Part shown: positions 17,159-27,167 of the stretch, one piece after another
Layout: each line of letters opens with the position of its first letter
Position numbering within the stretch: the first letter of the stretch is position 1
Origin: CADDZO01 sp035294145
Lineage (GTDB): Bacteria; Chloroflexota; Dormibacteria; Dormibacterales; Dormibacteraceae
Assembly: GCA_035294145.1 (NCBI GenBank)
Contig: DATGLL010000142.1
Location: 1 to 64,000 of the forward strand
Length of the DNA: 64,000 nt
Direction of reading: 5' to 3'
The notes under the pieces: generated by a model
Told to the model about the DNA's origin: nothing
Databases searched by the model: none
Seen by the model: the letters and a program-made list of their open reading frames with translations, nothing else
Position numbers and translations under genes: made by a program

Positions 17159-17931
17159 CGACGTTGCGCGAGGTGTGGGAGCGTGAGGCCATCAAACTGG
17201 GCGGGTGGTGCGTGGTGCCCAGCCCCTTCTCGGCCGAACTCATGGGCCGCTCGGGGTTCGACTGGGTCTGCATCGACGCCCAGCACGGCCTGATCGGGTA
17301 CGACCAGATGGCGATGATGCTGCAGGCGCTGGCCATCACCGGCACCCCGGCTTTCGTGCGCGTACGCTGGAACGAGCCCGGCGAGATCATGAAGGCGCTC
17401 GACGCCGGGGCGCAGGGCGTCATCGTCCCCATGGTCAACTCGGCCGAGGAGGCACGGCAAGCGGTCGGGGCCTCCCGCTACCCGCCGGACGGGTACCGAA
17501 GCTGGGGACCGATACGGGCCGCGCTAGGGGTGGCCGGTTACACCCCGGCCTCGGCCAACCGCCGGACGGTGGTGGCGATCATGATCGAGACGCCGGAGGG
17601 GGTGGCACACGCCGACGAGATCCTGGCCGTCCCCGGCATCGACGCCGTCTACGTCGGTCCCAGCGACCTTGCCGTCGGCCTCGGCTTGACCCCGCCCGCC
17701 CACGACCCGGAGCACGAGCGCTTGATCGAGGCCGTGGCCGCCGCCTGTCGCCGTCACGGGGTGGTGGCAGGCATCCACTGCGGCAGCGTGGAGGACGCCC
17801 GGCGTTGGCGGGAGCACGGCTTCCAGATGCTCAACGTGGGCTCGGACGCGGCCCTGCTCCAGGGCGCGACCCGGTCGGTGGTGCAGTCGCTCAAGGGCGA
17901 GGTCCCAACCGGCGCAGCCGAGGGCGTGTGA
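17155..17931 (+). CDS. HpcH/HpaI-family class II aldolase
   Basis: The 258-residue TIM-barrel protein has the family motifs: DWVCIDAQHGL near the N-terminus, IETPEGV with the metal-ligand Glu, and GPSDLAVGLG with the metal-ligand Asp. Such enzymes cleave 2-oxo-4-hydroxy acids to pyruvate and an aldehyde using a divalent metal. The ATG overlaps the dehydrogenase stop (ATGA), and its stop overlaps the next start (GTGA). The aldehyde product and exact substrate are not determined. Confidence 0.9.
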   Translation: MTTLREVWEREAIKLGGWCVVPSPFSAELMGRSGFDWVCIDAQHGLIGYDQMAMMLQALAITGTPAFVRVRWNEPGEIMKALDAGAQGVIVPMVNSAEEARQAVGASRYPPDGYRSWGPIRAALGVAGYTPASANRRTVVAIMIETPEGVAHADEILAVPGIDAVYVGPSDLAVGLGLTPPAHDPEHERLIEAVAAACRRHGVVAGIHCGSVEDARRWREHGFQMLNVGSDAALLQGATRSVVQSLKGEVPTGAAEGV

Positions 17932-18614
17932 TCGTGGCCGTCCTGCCGCCGACGGTGCTCCAGGATCTGCGACGGTACGACACCCCGACCCTCTCCAACG
18001 CCATCGAGACCTTCGACGTCCGCCCGCGCGACCAGGGCTTCGCCGGCCTGGAGGTCCGCTGCCTGTTCCCAGAGCTGGGGGTCATGGTCGGCTACGCCGT
18101 CACCGCCACCATCCGGGCCCGGGGACGGCCAGAGAGGGAGCCGGACCACCGTCCGCTCTGGGACCTGGTGCGTTCGTCGCCCGAGCCCCGGGTGGTGGTG
18201 ATGCAGGACCTGGACGACCCGCCCGCCCACGGGGCCTTCTGGGGTGAGGTCCAGGCCAACATCTTCCGGGCGCTGGGGTGCGTGGGCACCGTCACCGACG
18301 GTTGTGTCCGCGACCTGGAGGAGGTCCGGGCTCTGGGCTTCCACCTCTTCGCCCGGGGGCCGGGCGTCTCCCATGCCTACGTACGCCTGGAGTCGGTCGG
18401 GGAGCCGGTGACCGTCGCCGGCCTGACGGTTCGCCCCGGGGATCTGCTCCACGCCGACCGGCACGGGGTGCTGCTGGTGCCGCACGAGATCGCAGCCGAG
18501 CTGCCCGCCGCCGCCGACCGCATCATCGAGCGGGAGCAGGCTTTCATCCGCTGGCTGCGCTCGCCGGACTTCGACCCCGAGCGACTGGCCGAGATGCGCC
18601 GGGCCCGGCACTGA
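17928..18614 (+). CDS. RraA-like / 4-hydroxy-4-methyl-2-oxoglutarate aldolase family protein
   Basis: The 228-residue protein belongs to the RraA/HMG-aldolase fold. The motif GTVTDGCVRDLEEV holds the Arg-Asp pair used by aldolase members to bind the substrate and metal, which favours an enzyme over the RNase E inhibitor RraA. The GTG start overlaps the HpcH stop. With the dehydrogenase and HpcH aldolase it forms a three-enzyme unit for 2-oxoacid cleavage. Homologues handle gallate and protocatechuate 4,5-cleavage products, but no ring-cleavage gene is present here. Confidence 0.85.
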   Translation: MIVAVLPPTVLQDLRRYDTPTLSNAIETFDVRPRDQGFAGLEVRCLFPELGVMVGYAVTATIRARGRPEREPDHRPLWDLVRSSPEPRVVVMQDLDDPPAHGAFWGEVQANIFRALGCVGTVTDGCVRDLEEVRALGFHLFARGPGVSHAYVRLESVGEPVTVAGLTVRPGDLLHADRHGVLLVPHEIAAELPAAADRIIEREQAFIRWLRSPDFDPERLAEMRRARH

Positions 18615-18623
18615 CCGGGCCCG

Positions 18624-18648
18624 GCGGCATCCCGAGAGAGGATGCCGC
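18624..18648 (+). terminator. Hairpin after the aldolase operon
   Basis: A perfect 9-bp stem (GCGGCATCC / GGATGCCGC) with a 7-nt loop lies 10 bp after the RraA-like stop codon. No U-tract follows, as is common in very GC-rich genomes. Confidence 0.55.
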
Positions 18649-18650
18649 GC

Positions 18651-19696
18651 CCCCCGGCGCCGGTCCCCCCCGACAGACCGTCCCCTCGCTGCGGCCGGTC
18701 GACAGGGCGCGCCCGGCAGCTCATTTCCTGAGGGTCAGCTCGATGGCCTGCGCCGTGATCGAGACGCCGGTGGAGATGAGCGTTTGCGAGTCGGCGCCGG
18801 CAAGCTGAGCCGAGCACGACCAGCCACGCGACCGGGCCAGGCTGCGCCCGAGAGCGGGCTCGTTCCCCCGCACGGCCTGCCCTCTGCCAAGTTCGTGCCC
18901 CAGAGCACGGAGATCGGCACCCCGACGGTGGGGGCCAACCCGACGGCGAGCTGGAGGGCGATGGCGACCCTCACGCACGTCGATCGGAGCGAGGGGCTCG
19001 CGCCCGGCGAAGGCTGTCAGCAGGTCGCCGAGGAGGGCCCGTCACGGTCGCCTCCCCCGGGCAAACCAGGGCCACCGGCCTCGGCATGCCGAGAGCAGGT
19101 CTGGAGGCCCGCCGGCCACCCCCCGACCGGAGGGATGATCGAGCGGGCACCCAACCCGGCCCCGCGGCAACGGGGCCTGGCCGGTTGCGCCGGCGCTCGC
19201 GTCCGTCCGCTGGGGCCGGCGGGGCCGACCCGCTGGCGGCGAAAGGAGCGGCGGAGGGCCGGGCTCGAGGCCCACCTCGCCGCCCTCCGGCGGGACGCGA
19301 TCCATCGCCTCCACCACCAGGCCAGCCACGACCCACGGCCGGATCGCCGGGGAGGGGCTCGACGCCGGGATGCTGGGCCAGAAGGGGCTTTCCGGTCCAA
19401 GGCCAGGCACCCGGGGCTCTCCGACGCGACCTTGGCCGAGGTCCGGCTACGGTTGCGCGACCAGACCGACTGGGGGAAGGCCATCGGGACGGGTCCCGAT
19501 GGGGTCTTCGGTACGGCCCTCAGTCGGTGGAGGCCGATCGGTGCCTTGCCAGATCCAAAACGTGCCATCGCGGTGGCGGCATCCAGGCCATCGGCTGGGC
19601 CGAGCGTTAGACGCGCCATCAGCACGATGGCCACGCCGCGAATCAATCCGGTGAGGCGGGCATCCCACGAAGCCCGTAGGGAGCCCCTCCGCGGGG
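18651..19696. other. About 1.05 kb with no intact gene; possible decayed coding remnants
   Basis: No frame in this stretch has a plausible full protein. On the minus strand, two frames between 18721 and 18978 each show a short hydrophobic protein-like piece (RVAIALQLAVGLAPTVGVPI in one, TLISTGVSITAQAIEL in the other), as expected for one membrane protein broken by a frameshift. Another minus-strand piece near 19610-19646 begins MIRGVAIVLMARLTLG. The rest is Arg/Pro/Gly-rich chance translation. A degraded transporter gene is possible but unproven. Confidence 0.35.
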
Positions 19697-19702
19697 AACC
19701 CG

Positions 19703-19730
19703 GCGGGCAACCCCGAGAGGGGTGCCGCCC
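19703..19730 (-). terminator. GC-rich hairpin after the second LysR gene
   Basis: An imperfect stem (GGGCAACCCC facing GGGGTGCCGCCC, with a GAGA loop) lies about 33 bp beyond the stop of the minus-strand LysR gene. It could end that transcript. Confidence 0.35.
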
Positions 19731-19762
19731 GACGGGGCGATCGCTTCCTCAGCGGCAACGGG

Positions 19763-20653
19763 TCACCAGGCCTGACGTCGCACCCAGTCCACGAAGCGGG
19801 CCGCCACCGGAGCGAGCGTCCGGTCGCGTCCTGTGACCAGGTAGAGGCGACGCCGCAGGTTCAGCTCGCGGATCCGGGCCATGGTCACCCGACCTGGGGC
19901 GCGTCGGACCAGGGCGAGTGAGCTGACCAGCCCGATTCCGCAGCCGTCCTGGACGGCCGAGAGCACCGCCTCGGTGCTGCTCAGCGTCATCGCCACCGTG
20001 AACCGAGGTGGGGGCAGCCCCCGGCGGGTCAAGGCCGCCTCGAAGGTGGCCCGTGTCCCCGACCCCGCCTCCCGGGCGACGAACCGCTCCCCGTCCAGCT
20101 CCCGAAGGCCGATCCTTCCCCGTCCGGCCAGGCGGTGGCCGGCGGGCACCACCAGCACCACCTCGTCCTCGCCGATGGCCTCGTGAAGGTAGCGCTCGTC
20201 GTCGGCAGGCGAACCCACGAAGCCGACCTCGGAGGTCCCGGCGGAGAGCCGGCGTCGTACCTCGTCCGAGTCGACGATCACGACCTCGGCCTCCACCGCC
20301 CGGTGCACGGCGGTGAAGGAGGACACCAACCCCGGCACCACGAACTCGCCGGGGGTGGTGCTGGCGGCGATGCGCAACCGGCCGACCACCTCCTCGGCCG
20401 GGGCCATCAGCCCCTCTCGCATCGACCGGTAGCGCTCCAGCGTGCTCTCGGCCCAGAGGAGGAAGCGATGCCCAGCCGGGGTCAGCGCGACCGAGCGGCC
20501 GCGGCGGTCCAGGAGAGGCGCACCCACCTCCCGTTCCAGGCGCTGCACGACGCGGCTGACGGTCGGCTGGGAGAGGCCCAGCTCCCGGCCGGCGGTGGTC
20601 AGGCTGGAGCGGCGGGCGACGACGGCGAAGACGCGCAGCTGGGCGAGATCCAT
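19763..20653 (-). CDS. LysR-family transcriptional regulator
   Basis: The 296-residue regulator has an N-terminal helix-turn-helix (MDLAQLRVFAVVARRSSLTTA... LSQPTVSRVVQRLE) and a CysB/CysL-like effector domain from about residue 90, with conserved GSGTRATFE and GCGIGLVSSLA. It is divergent from the permease gene at 20742. A perfect dyad lies directly against its start codon, so it probably represses itself and controls the permease. Confidence 0.9.
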   Translation of the reverse strand: MDLAQLRVFAVVARRSSLTTAGRELGLSQPTVSRVVQRLEREVGAPLLDRRGRSVALTPAGHRFLLWAESTLERYRSMREGLMAPAEEVVGRLRIAASTTPGEFVVPGLVSSFTAVHRAVEAEVVIVDSDEVRRRLSAGTSEVGFVGSPADDERYLHEAIGEDEVVLVVPAGHRLAGRGRIGLRELDGERFVAREAGSGTRATFEAALTRRGLPPPRFTVAMTLSSTEAVLSAVQDGCGIGLVSSLALVRRAPGRVTMARIRELNLRRRLYLVTGRDRTLAPVAARFVDWVRRQAW

Positions 20654-20655
20654 CC

Positions 20656-20670
20656 ATGCAGATTTTGCAT
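20656..20670. promoter_or_regulatory. Perfect LysR-type dyad between LysR and permease genes
   Basis: ATGCA-GATTT-TGCAT is a perfect inverted repeat with the T-N11-A core of LysR operators. It begins three bases upstream of the LysR start codon. A possible plus-strand -10 (TATGCT, 20694-20699) for the permease lies 24 bp away. The local AT-richness stands out from the surroundings. Confidence 0.6.
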
Positions 20671-20741
20671 GAATTTCTCAACCTCATGCTGGCTATGCTG
20701 TTCATCGACCGCACCGTGAGCACGACTGGGGAGATGGAGCC

Positions 20742-21839
20742 TTGGGCGCTGCGCAGCTGGAGGGATCGAGGGAGACCGTAGGGCCGTCGAGGCGAACGGC
20801 GGTGGCCGGGCTGATCGCCTTCCTGGTCATCGCCGTGGCCAGCATCTCCTGGGCCAAATGGGACCCCTACCTCCACAAGGCCTTCACGGTCGCTGCCACC
20901 CATCGGCTGGGGGTCTCGATCCTCTCCGGCTCCGGCACCCGGGCCGCGCCGCCAGAGCCGTCGCTCGGCGCCGCTGTCAGCTACGCGCTGGCTTACTTCC
21001 AGGCCATCTGGACGGCTCTGGTCGCCGGCCTTCTGGTTGCGGCCGCGATCGAGGCCCTGCTCCCCCGCCGGTGGCTGTTGTGGGTGATGTCGGGGCACGG
21101 CCGGCTCGGCGCCGTGGTCGGAGGCCTGCTCGCCGCCCCCTGCATGATGTGCACCTGCTGCTCGGCGCCGGCCGCGGTGAGCCTGCGCCGGGCCGGCGTC
21201 CCGGTGAGCCCCGCCCTCGCCTGGTGGGTGGGGAACCCGGCCATCAACCCGGCCGTGATCCTATTCGCCGCCTTCGTCCTGCCCTGGCCCTGGGTGGTCC
21301 TGCGGTTGGCGGCGGGCCTGGTGCTGGTGTTCGTGGCCGTAACCCTGGTCGCCCGCCTGGCCCCCGCCGCCCAGGTCGGGACGATCGAGGTCGGGGGCGA
21401 TGCCGGCGACCTCGGCCCCCGCAGCTGGGGAGACGCCGCCGGCCGTTACCTCAGGTCGCTCGGCCGGCTCTCGCTGACGCTGCTGCCGGAGTACCTCGTC
21501 ATCGTGCTCCTGCTGGGGGCGTTCCGGGGCTGGCTGTTCCCGGTGGCCCATGGCCTGAGGGCCTGGGGCCCCCTGGCGGTGGTCCTCTTCGCCATCGCCG
21601 GCACCCTCTTCGTGATCCCGACCGCGGGCGAGATCCCCATCCTCCAGGGCATGCTCCAGGCCGGGCTTGGGGTGGCGGCACCGGCCGCCCTCCTGATCAC
21701 GCTGCCCGCGGTCAGCCTGCCCTCGCTGGCCATGGTCTGGCGATCGTTCCCCCCACGGGTCTCGATCGCGCTCGCCGGATCGGTGGCGCTCCTGGGCGTG
21801 CTCACCGCCCTCGCGGCGAGCCTCCTCATCCGGGCCTGA
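20742..21839 (+). CDS. DUF318/ArsP-like permease with CMMCTCC motif
   Basis: The 365-residue membrane protein has about eight to ten hydrophobic segments. The first half carries the Cys-rich motif CMMCTCCSAPAAVSLRRAGV, followed by GNPAINPAV; the second half has a related repeat (VIPTAGEIPILQGML). This matches the DUF318/permease family that includes organoarsenical exporter ArsP, whose two-cysteine site binds its cargo. A thiophilic or metalloid substrate is plausible. The start is a TTG at 20742 preceded by GGAG; the exact N-terminus is uncertain. It is divergent from a LysR gene. Confidence 0.75.
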   Translation: MGAAQLEGSRETVGPSRRTAVAGLIAFLVIAVASISWAKWDPYLHKAFTVAATHRLGVSILSGSGTRAAPPEPSLGAAVSYALAYFQAIWTALVAGLLVAAAIEALLPRRWLLWVMSGHGRLGAVVGGLLAAPCMMCTCCSAPAAVSLRRAGVPVSPALAWWVGNPAINPAVILFAAFVLPWPWVVLRLAAGLVLVFVAVTLVARLAPAAQVGTIEVGGDAGDLGPRSWGDAAGRYLRSLGRLSLTLLPEYLVIVLLLGAFRGWLFPVAHGLRAWGPLAVVLFAIAGTLFVIPTAGEIPILQGMLQAGLGVAAPAALLITLPAVSLPSLAMVWRSFPPRVSIALAGSVALLGVLTALAASLLIRA

Positions 21840-21851
21840 GCGGAGCAGCAG

Positions 21852-21877
21852 CCGGGGCCCTGGTCCAGGGGCCTCGG
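21852..21877 (+). terminator. Hairpin after the permease gene
   Basis: An imperfect GC-rich stem (CCGGGGCCCTGG facing CCAGGGGCCTCGG) lies 12 bp after the permease stop codon and ahead of ilvD. It is a likely transcription end. Confidence 0.4.
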
Positions 21878-21967
21878 CCGTCGAGGCCGCCCTCTTCTCC
21901 CGATTGACGGGGCCCCCGACCATCCCCCAGACTGCCACCGCACCACGACCCAACTCAGGAGATCTGG

Positions 21968-23635
<1,668 letters not shown>

Positions 23636-23830
23636 CCGCGGACGGCGCCGTAGCGCTGCCGACCGGCCGAGGAGGACCGGCTGCCTGGCCCTGGGGAAGG
23701 GGGACCCTGGCCCCTTCTCCGGGCCCGCCTCCCGGGCCCAAGCTGACCACGACATGGACGGCTCGTCGAGCATGGCACCGAGGCGCCGGGCGCTGACCGG
23801 CACGCCCACCGGCGCCTGGGGAGCGGGACG

Positions 23831-23977
23831 ATGACGATCATCTGGTTCATCCTCTGGATGGTGAACGGGCATCCGTGGCTGTTGGGGGACTGGACCCCGT
23901 GGAACATCGCCCTCATCGCCTGTGCCTTCTTCGACAACATCGCCACCCTGCACCGAGTGCGGGCACGCTCGGCGTAG
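23831..23977 (+). CDS. 48-residue small membrane protein
   Basis: A 49-codon frame (including TAG) starts at ATG 23831 with GGAG about 10 bases upstream. It reads TIIWFILWMVNGHPWLL at the N-terminus, continues GDWTPWNIALIACAFFDN, and ends RVRARSA. It has five Trp residues, one or two short membrane segments and a basic tail, which argues for real translation rather than chance. The role is unknown. It lies alone between ilvD and a minus-strand transporter. Confidence 0.6.
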   Translation: MTIIWFILWMVNGHPWLLGDWTPWNIALIACAFFDNIATLHRVRARSA

Positions 23978-24061
23978 CCTCGGGACGGGGGCCCGCTCGG
24001 CAGCAGGAGGCGGCGATCGGGATCGTCGATGCTCGGCCTTCCCTCTCCGGCGGCCGACCGC

Positions 24062-24874
24062 TCAATGCACGGCCAGAATGGCGGCTCCGGCGAGGACAGC
24101 GACGGCACCGCCCAGCTTGAGCGGTGCCCCTCGCCGCTCCCCCATGCGCAGCACCCCCCAGAGGCCGACCAGCACCACACCCGTCTCCCGCAGCGGCGCC
24201 ACCAGCGCCAGGGGGGCCAGGCTCAGGGCGGCCAGGACCATCGAGTAGGCGACGGTGGTCGAGAGCCCGGTCGGCACCACATCGCGCAGGGAGCCGCGCC
24301 GGGCCCAGGGCAGGAGCCACAGCGACCGGCAGACCAGAACCTCCCAGGCGTAGAGCCACCAGGGACCCAGGTAGACGCCCACGGCGTCGATCGACTGGTA
24401 GGTGGCGATCAGAGCACCGGTCAGGAGGGCATGGACCAGGGCCGGCCCGCGGCCCACAGGGGGCCCTGCCATCCAGATGCCGGCGATCAGCACCGCGACC
24501 CCGGCCGCCTGCAGGGCCACCATGCGCTCGTCGAGCACGAAGAGCCCGATCGCAGCCGCCAGGACCGGAGCCGTCCCCCGCGCCACCGGGTAGACAGACG
24601 AGACCTCCCCGCGCCGATAGGCCTCGGACAGGGTGTGGAAGTACGCCAGCTCGACACCACCGGACAGGACCGCGATGGCCCAGGACTCCAGGCTGAGCGC
24701 CGGCCGGCCCGAGAGCAGCCAGAGCACACCAGCCAGGGGCGTGACCAGGGCCGCCCCCACCGGCACGGCCACGGCCGCCGTGCGCAACGGATCCTCGGCG
24801 GCCTTCAGCCGGAGGTTCCAGACCGCATGGAAGACCGCCGACGAGCAAGCGAGCGCAATCGCCAGGCCGATCAT
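24062..24874 (-). CDS. EamA/DMT-superfamily transporter
   Basis: The 270-residue protein has about ten hydrophobic segments arranged as two EamA repeats; the second begins near residue 145. The ATG at 24874 (MIGLAIALACSSAVFHAVWN) begins directly at the first helix, whereas the frame upstream encodes only Gly-rich sequence. DMT family members export amino acids or other small metabolites. The substrate is unknown. It is a single gene. Confidence 0.85.
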   Translation of the reverse strand: MIGLAIALACSSAVFHAVWNLRLKAAEDPLRTAAVAVPVGAALVTPLAGVLWLLSGRPALSLESWAIAVLSGGVELAYFHTLSEAYRRGEVSSVYPVARGTAPVLAAAIGLFVLDERMVALQAAGVAVLIAGIWMAGPPVGRGPALVHALLTGALIATYQSIDAVGVYLGPWWLYAWEVLVCRSLWLLPWARRGSLRDVVPTGLSTTVAYSMVLAALSLAPLALVAPLRETGVVLVGLWGVLRMGERRGAPLKLGGAVAVLAGAAILAVH

Positions 24875-25039
24875 CGGACCAGCGCGGCCACCATCGCAGC
24901 CACCTCCCGTGCCATGCGTATCCCCGCAGCGCGCGGTCGGGCCGGCACCGCCCCCGACCACGGTCCGGGCAACGATACCTCATCCGCCCCCCCACGAGGC
25001 GAGCAGGGCCAGGGCGGCGAGGGAGGCCGGGCGCCGCGC

Positions 25040-26098
25040 TCAGATGACCGCCCGCTCGGTCTCCCGATCGAAGAGGTGCAACCGGTCGACGTTCACCGCC
25101 AGCCGCACCCGATCCCCCACTGAGACCTTCAGGTTGGGATCGACCCGGGCCGTGCAGTCGTCGGCGCCGACTTTGCCATACAGGTACTGGTCGGAGCCGA
25201 GGACCTCCAGCACCTCGACCTTGATCTCGACCGTGGGCCAGTCCTCGCGCAGCTGCACGGTCAGGTCCTCGGGCCGGATCCCGAGCATGCCCCTCTCGAT
25301 GCCTGGAGCGGTCGGCAGACGCACCTCGAACCCCGAGGCTCTCGCCGTCCGGTCGTGGACGGTGACCGGGATGAAGTTCATCTTGGGGCTGCCGATGAAC
25401 CCGGCTACGTACATGTTGGCCGGATGGTCGTAGAGGTCGCGGGGCGAGGCCACCTGCTGCAGGATCCCATCCCTGAGCACGGCGATGCGATCGCCCATGG
25501 TCATCGCCTCCACCTGGTCGTGGGTGACGTAGATGAACGTCGCCCCCAGCTCACGGTGCAGGCGCTGCAGGTGGATCCGGGTCTCGACTCGGAGCTGTGC
25601 GTCCAGGTTCGAGAGGGGCTCGTCGAGGAGGAAGACCTGGGGGCTGCGCACGATCGCGCGCCCCAGTGCCACCCGCTGCCGCTGACCGCCGGAGAGCTGC
25701 CGCGGCTTCCGCTGCAGGAGGGGCTCCAGGCCCAGCATGGAGGCGGTGGACCTCACCTTCTCATCGATCTGCCGCTTGGGCACGCCCCGCATCCTGAGCC
25801 CGAAGGCCATGTTGTCGTATACGCTCATGTGCGGGTAGAGCGCGTACGACTGGAAGACCATGGCGATATCCCGTTCCCGGGCTGGGACGTCGTTCACCAC
25901 CCGATCCCCAATCCTGATCGCGCCCTCTGTGATCTCCTCCAGCCCGGCCAGCATGCGAAGTGCGGTGGTTTTGCCGCAACCGGAGGGACCGACCAGGACC
26001 ATGAACTCGGTGTCACGGACCTGAAGGCTCAGGTCTCTGATTGCTATCACGTCTGCTGAGTACCGCTTGCTGACGTGATCGTAGGTGACGGATGCCAT
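25040..26098 (-). CDS. Sugar-type ABC transporter ATPase (UgpC/MsmX/MalK family)
   Basis: The 352-residue ATPase has Walker A GPSGCGKT (37-44), signature LSGGQ (135-139), Walker B VFLLDEPLSNLDAQLR and a C-terminal TOBE/MalK-like domain from about residue 235. It energises carbohydrate or glycerol-phosphate importers. No permease or binding-protein gene is nearby, so like MsmX of Bacillus it may serve several importers encoded elsewhere. The ATG at 26098 is chosen because the extra upstream residues do not match the family. Confidence 0.92.
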   Translation of the reverse strand: MASVTYDHVSKRYSADVIAIRDLSLQVRDTEFMVLVGPSGCGKTTALRMLAGLEEITEGAIRIGDRVVNDVPARERDIAMVFQSYALYPHMSVYDNMAFGLRMRGVPKRQIDEKVRSTASMLGLEPLLQRKPRQLSGGQRQRVALGRAIVRSPQVFLLDEPLSNLDAQLRVETRIHLQRLHRELGATFIYVTHDQVEAMTMGDRIAVLRDGILQQVASPRDLYDHPANMYVAGFIGSPKMNFIPVTVHDRTARASGFEVRLPTAPGIERGMLGIRPEDLTVQLREDWPTVEIKVEVLEVLGSDQYLYGKVGADDCTARVDPNLKVSVGDRVRLAVNVDRLHLFDRETERAVI

Positions 26099-26238
26099 AG
26101 CGGCGCACATGCTAGCAGCAGGAGAGCCGGATCTCACGACGTCGACGGCCCAACTCGCTCAGAGAGGGCCCCTCCGGCCGGTAGTGGGGCGGGCACATCC
26201 TCCCCTGGGCCGCGCATCCCCGCTAGGCTTCGTCGCAG

Positions 26239-27150
26239 ATGGGAACGGCGATTGCCTTTCGCACGGTCAGCAAGCGCTACCGAGATGGGACCCAGGCCCT
26301 CGCCGACGCAACCTGGACGGTCGAGGAGGGAACCGCCGCCTGCCTGCTCGGTCCCAAGGGTGCGGGCAAGACCACCTCGATCCGGCTCATCGAGGGCGTC
26401 ATCCGCCCAACCGGTGGCTCGGTCCACGTGCTGGGGGCGGTGGTTGGGAGCCAGGACTTCCCCTACGTGCGCCAACGGGTGGGCGTGGTGCCCCAGACCA
26501 CGGGGATGTACGCCGACCTGACCGCCGAGGAGTACATCTCCATGGCCGCCCGCCTGCACGGGGTCCAGCCCCAGGCGGCGATCGAGGCCATGGGCCTGGC
26601 CGAGCATCTGCACGCCAGGATGCTCCTCCTGCCGGCAGGCCTCCAGCGGCGACTGGCGTTGGCGGTGGCGCTGGTGGCCGACCCCGATCTGCTCATCCTG
26701 GACGATCCCACCTACGGGTTGGACACCGTCACCGCCCAGGGCCTCCGTCACTACGTGCGCGAGGCGATGCGAGGCCGGACCGCCCTGCTCTGCACGCAGA
26801 GCCTCGCCGAAGCCGAGGCCCTCACGGACCATGTGGTGCTGATGCGCTCCGGACGGGTGGTCGCCGAGGGCACGCTCGATGAGCTCCGACGACGGGCGCG
26901 GCCCCGTCTTCGTATCGCCGCCCGAGGCGACCTCCAGACGCTCGTGGCCGAGCTGGAGGGCATGGCCCACAAGGTGGAGCCCTCCGATGGTGGGGTGTTG
27001 GTCGACGTGTCCGACCCCGAGGTCGAGGCGCCCGCGCTGCTGCGACACCTGCTGGAGGCTGGAATCGAGGTCTACGAGTGCAGCGCGATCCCTGCCTCGA
27101 CCGAGGAGCTGTTCTCGGAGGAGCTCACCACCCTGGAGGAGGTGGAGTAG
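26239..27150 (+). CDS. ABC-2-type exporter ATPase with degenerate catalytic motifs
   Basis: The 303-residue ATPase has Walker A GPKGAGKT (38-45) but a degenerate signature, LPAGL at 131-135 instead of LSGGQ. Its Walker B ends LLILDDPT, with Asp156 where the catalytic Glu is normal. A C-terminal extension of about 80 residues resembles the CcmA/DrrA C-terminal domain. The ATG lies nine bases after a TAGGCT -10 element, so the mRNA may be leaderless. It pairs with the permease that follows. Slow hydrolysis or a regulatory role is possible. Confidence 0.85.
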   Translation: MGTAIAFRTVSKRYRDGTQALADATWTVEEGTAACLLGPKGAGKTTSIRLIEGVIRPTGGSVHVLGAVVGSQDFPYVRQRVGVVPQTTGMYADLTAEEYISMAARLHGVQPQAAIEAMGLAEHLHARMLLLPAGLQRRLALAVALVADPDLLILDDPTYGLDTVTAQGLRHYVREAMRGRTALLCTQSLAEAEALTDHVVLMRSGRVVAEGTLDELRRRARPRLRIAARGDLQTLVAELEGMAHKVEPSDGGVLVDVSDPEVEAPALLRHLLEAGIEVYECSAIPASTEELFSEELTTLEEVE

Positions 27151-27167
27151 CGCTGTTCACGCCACAG

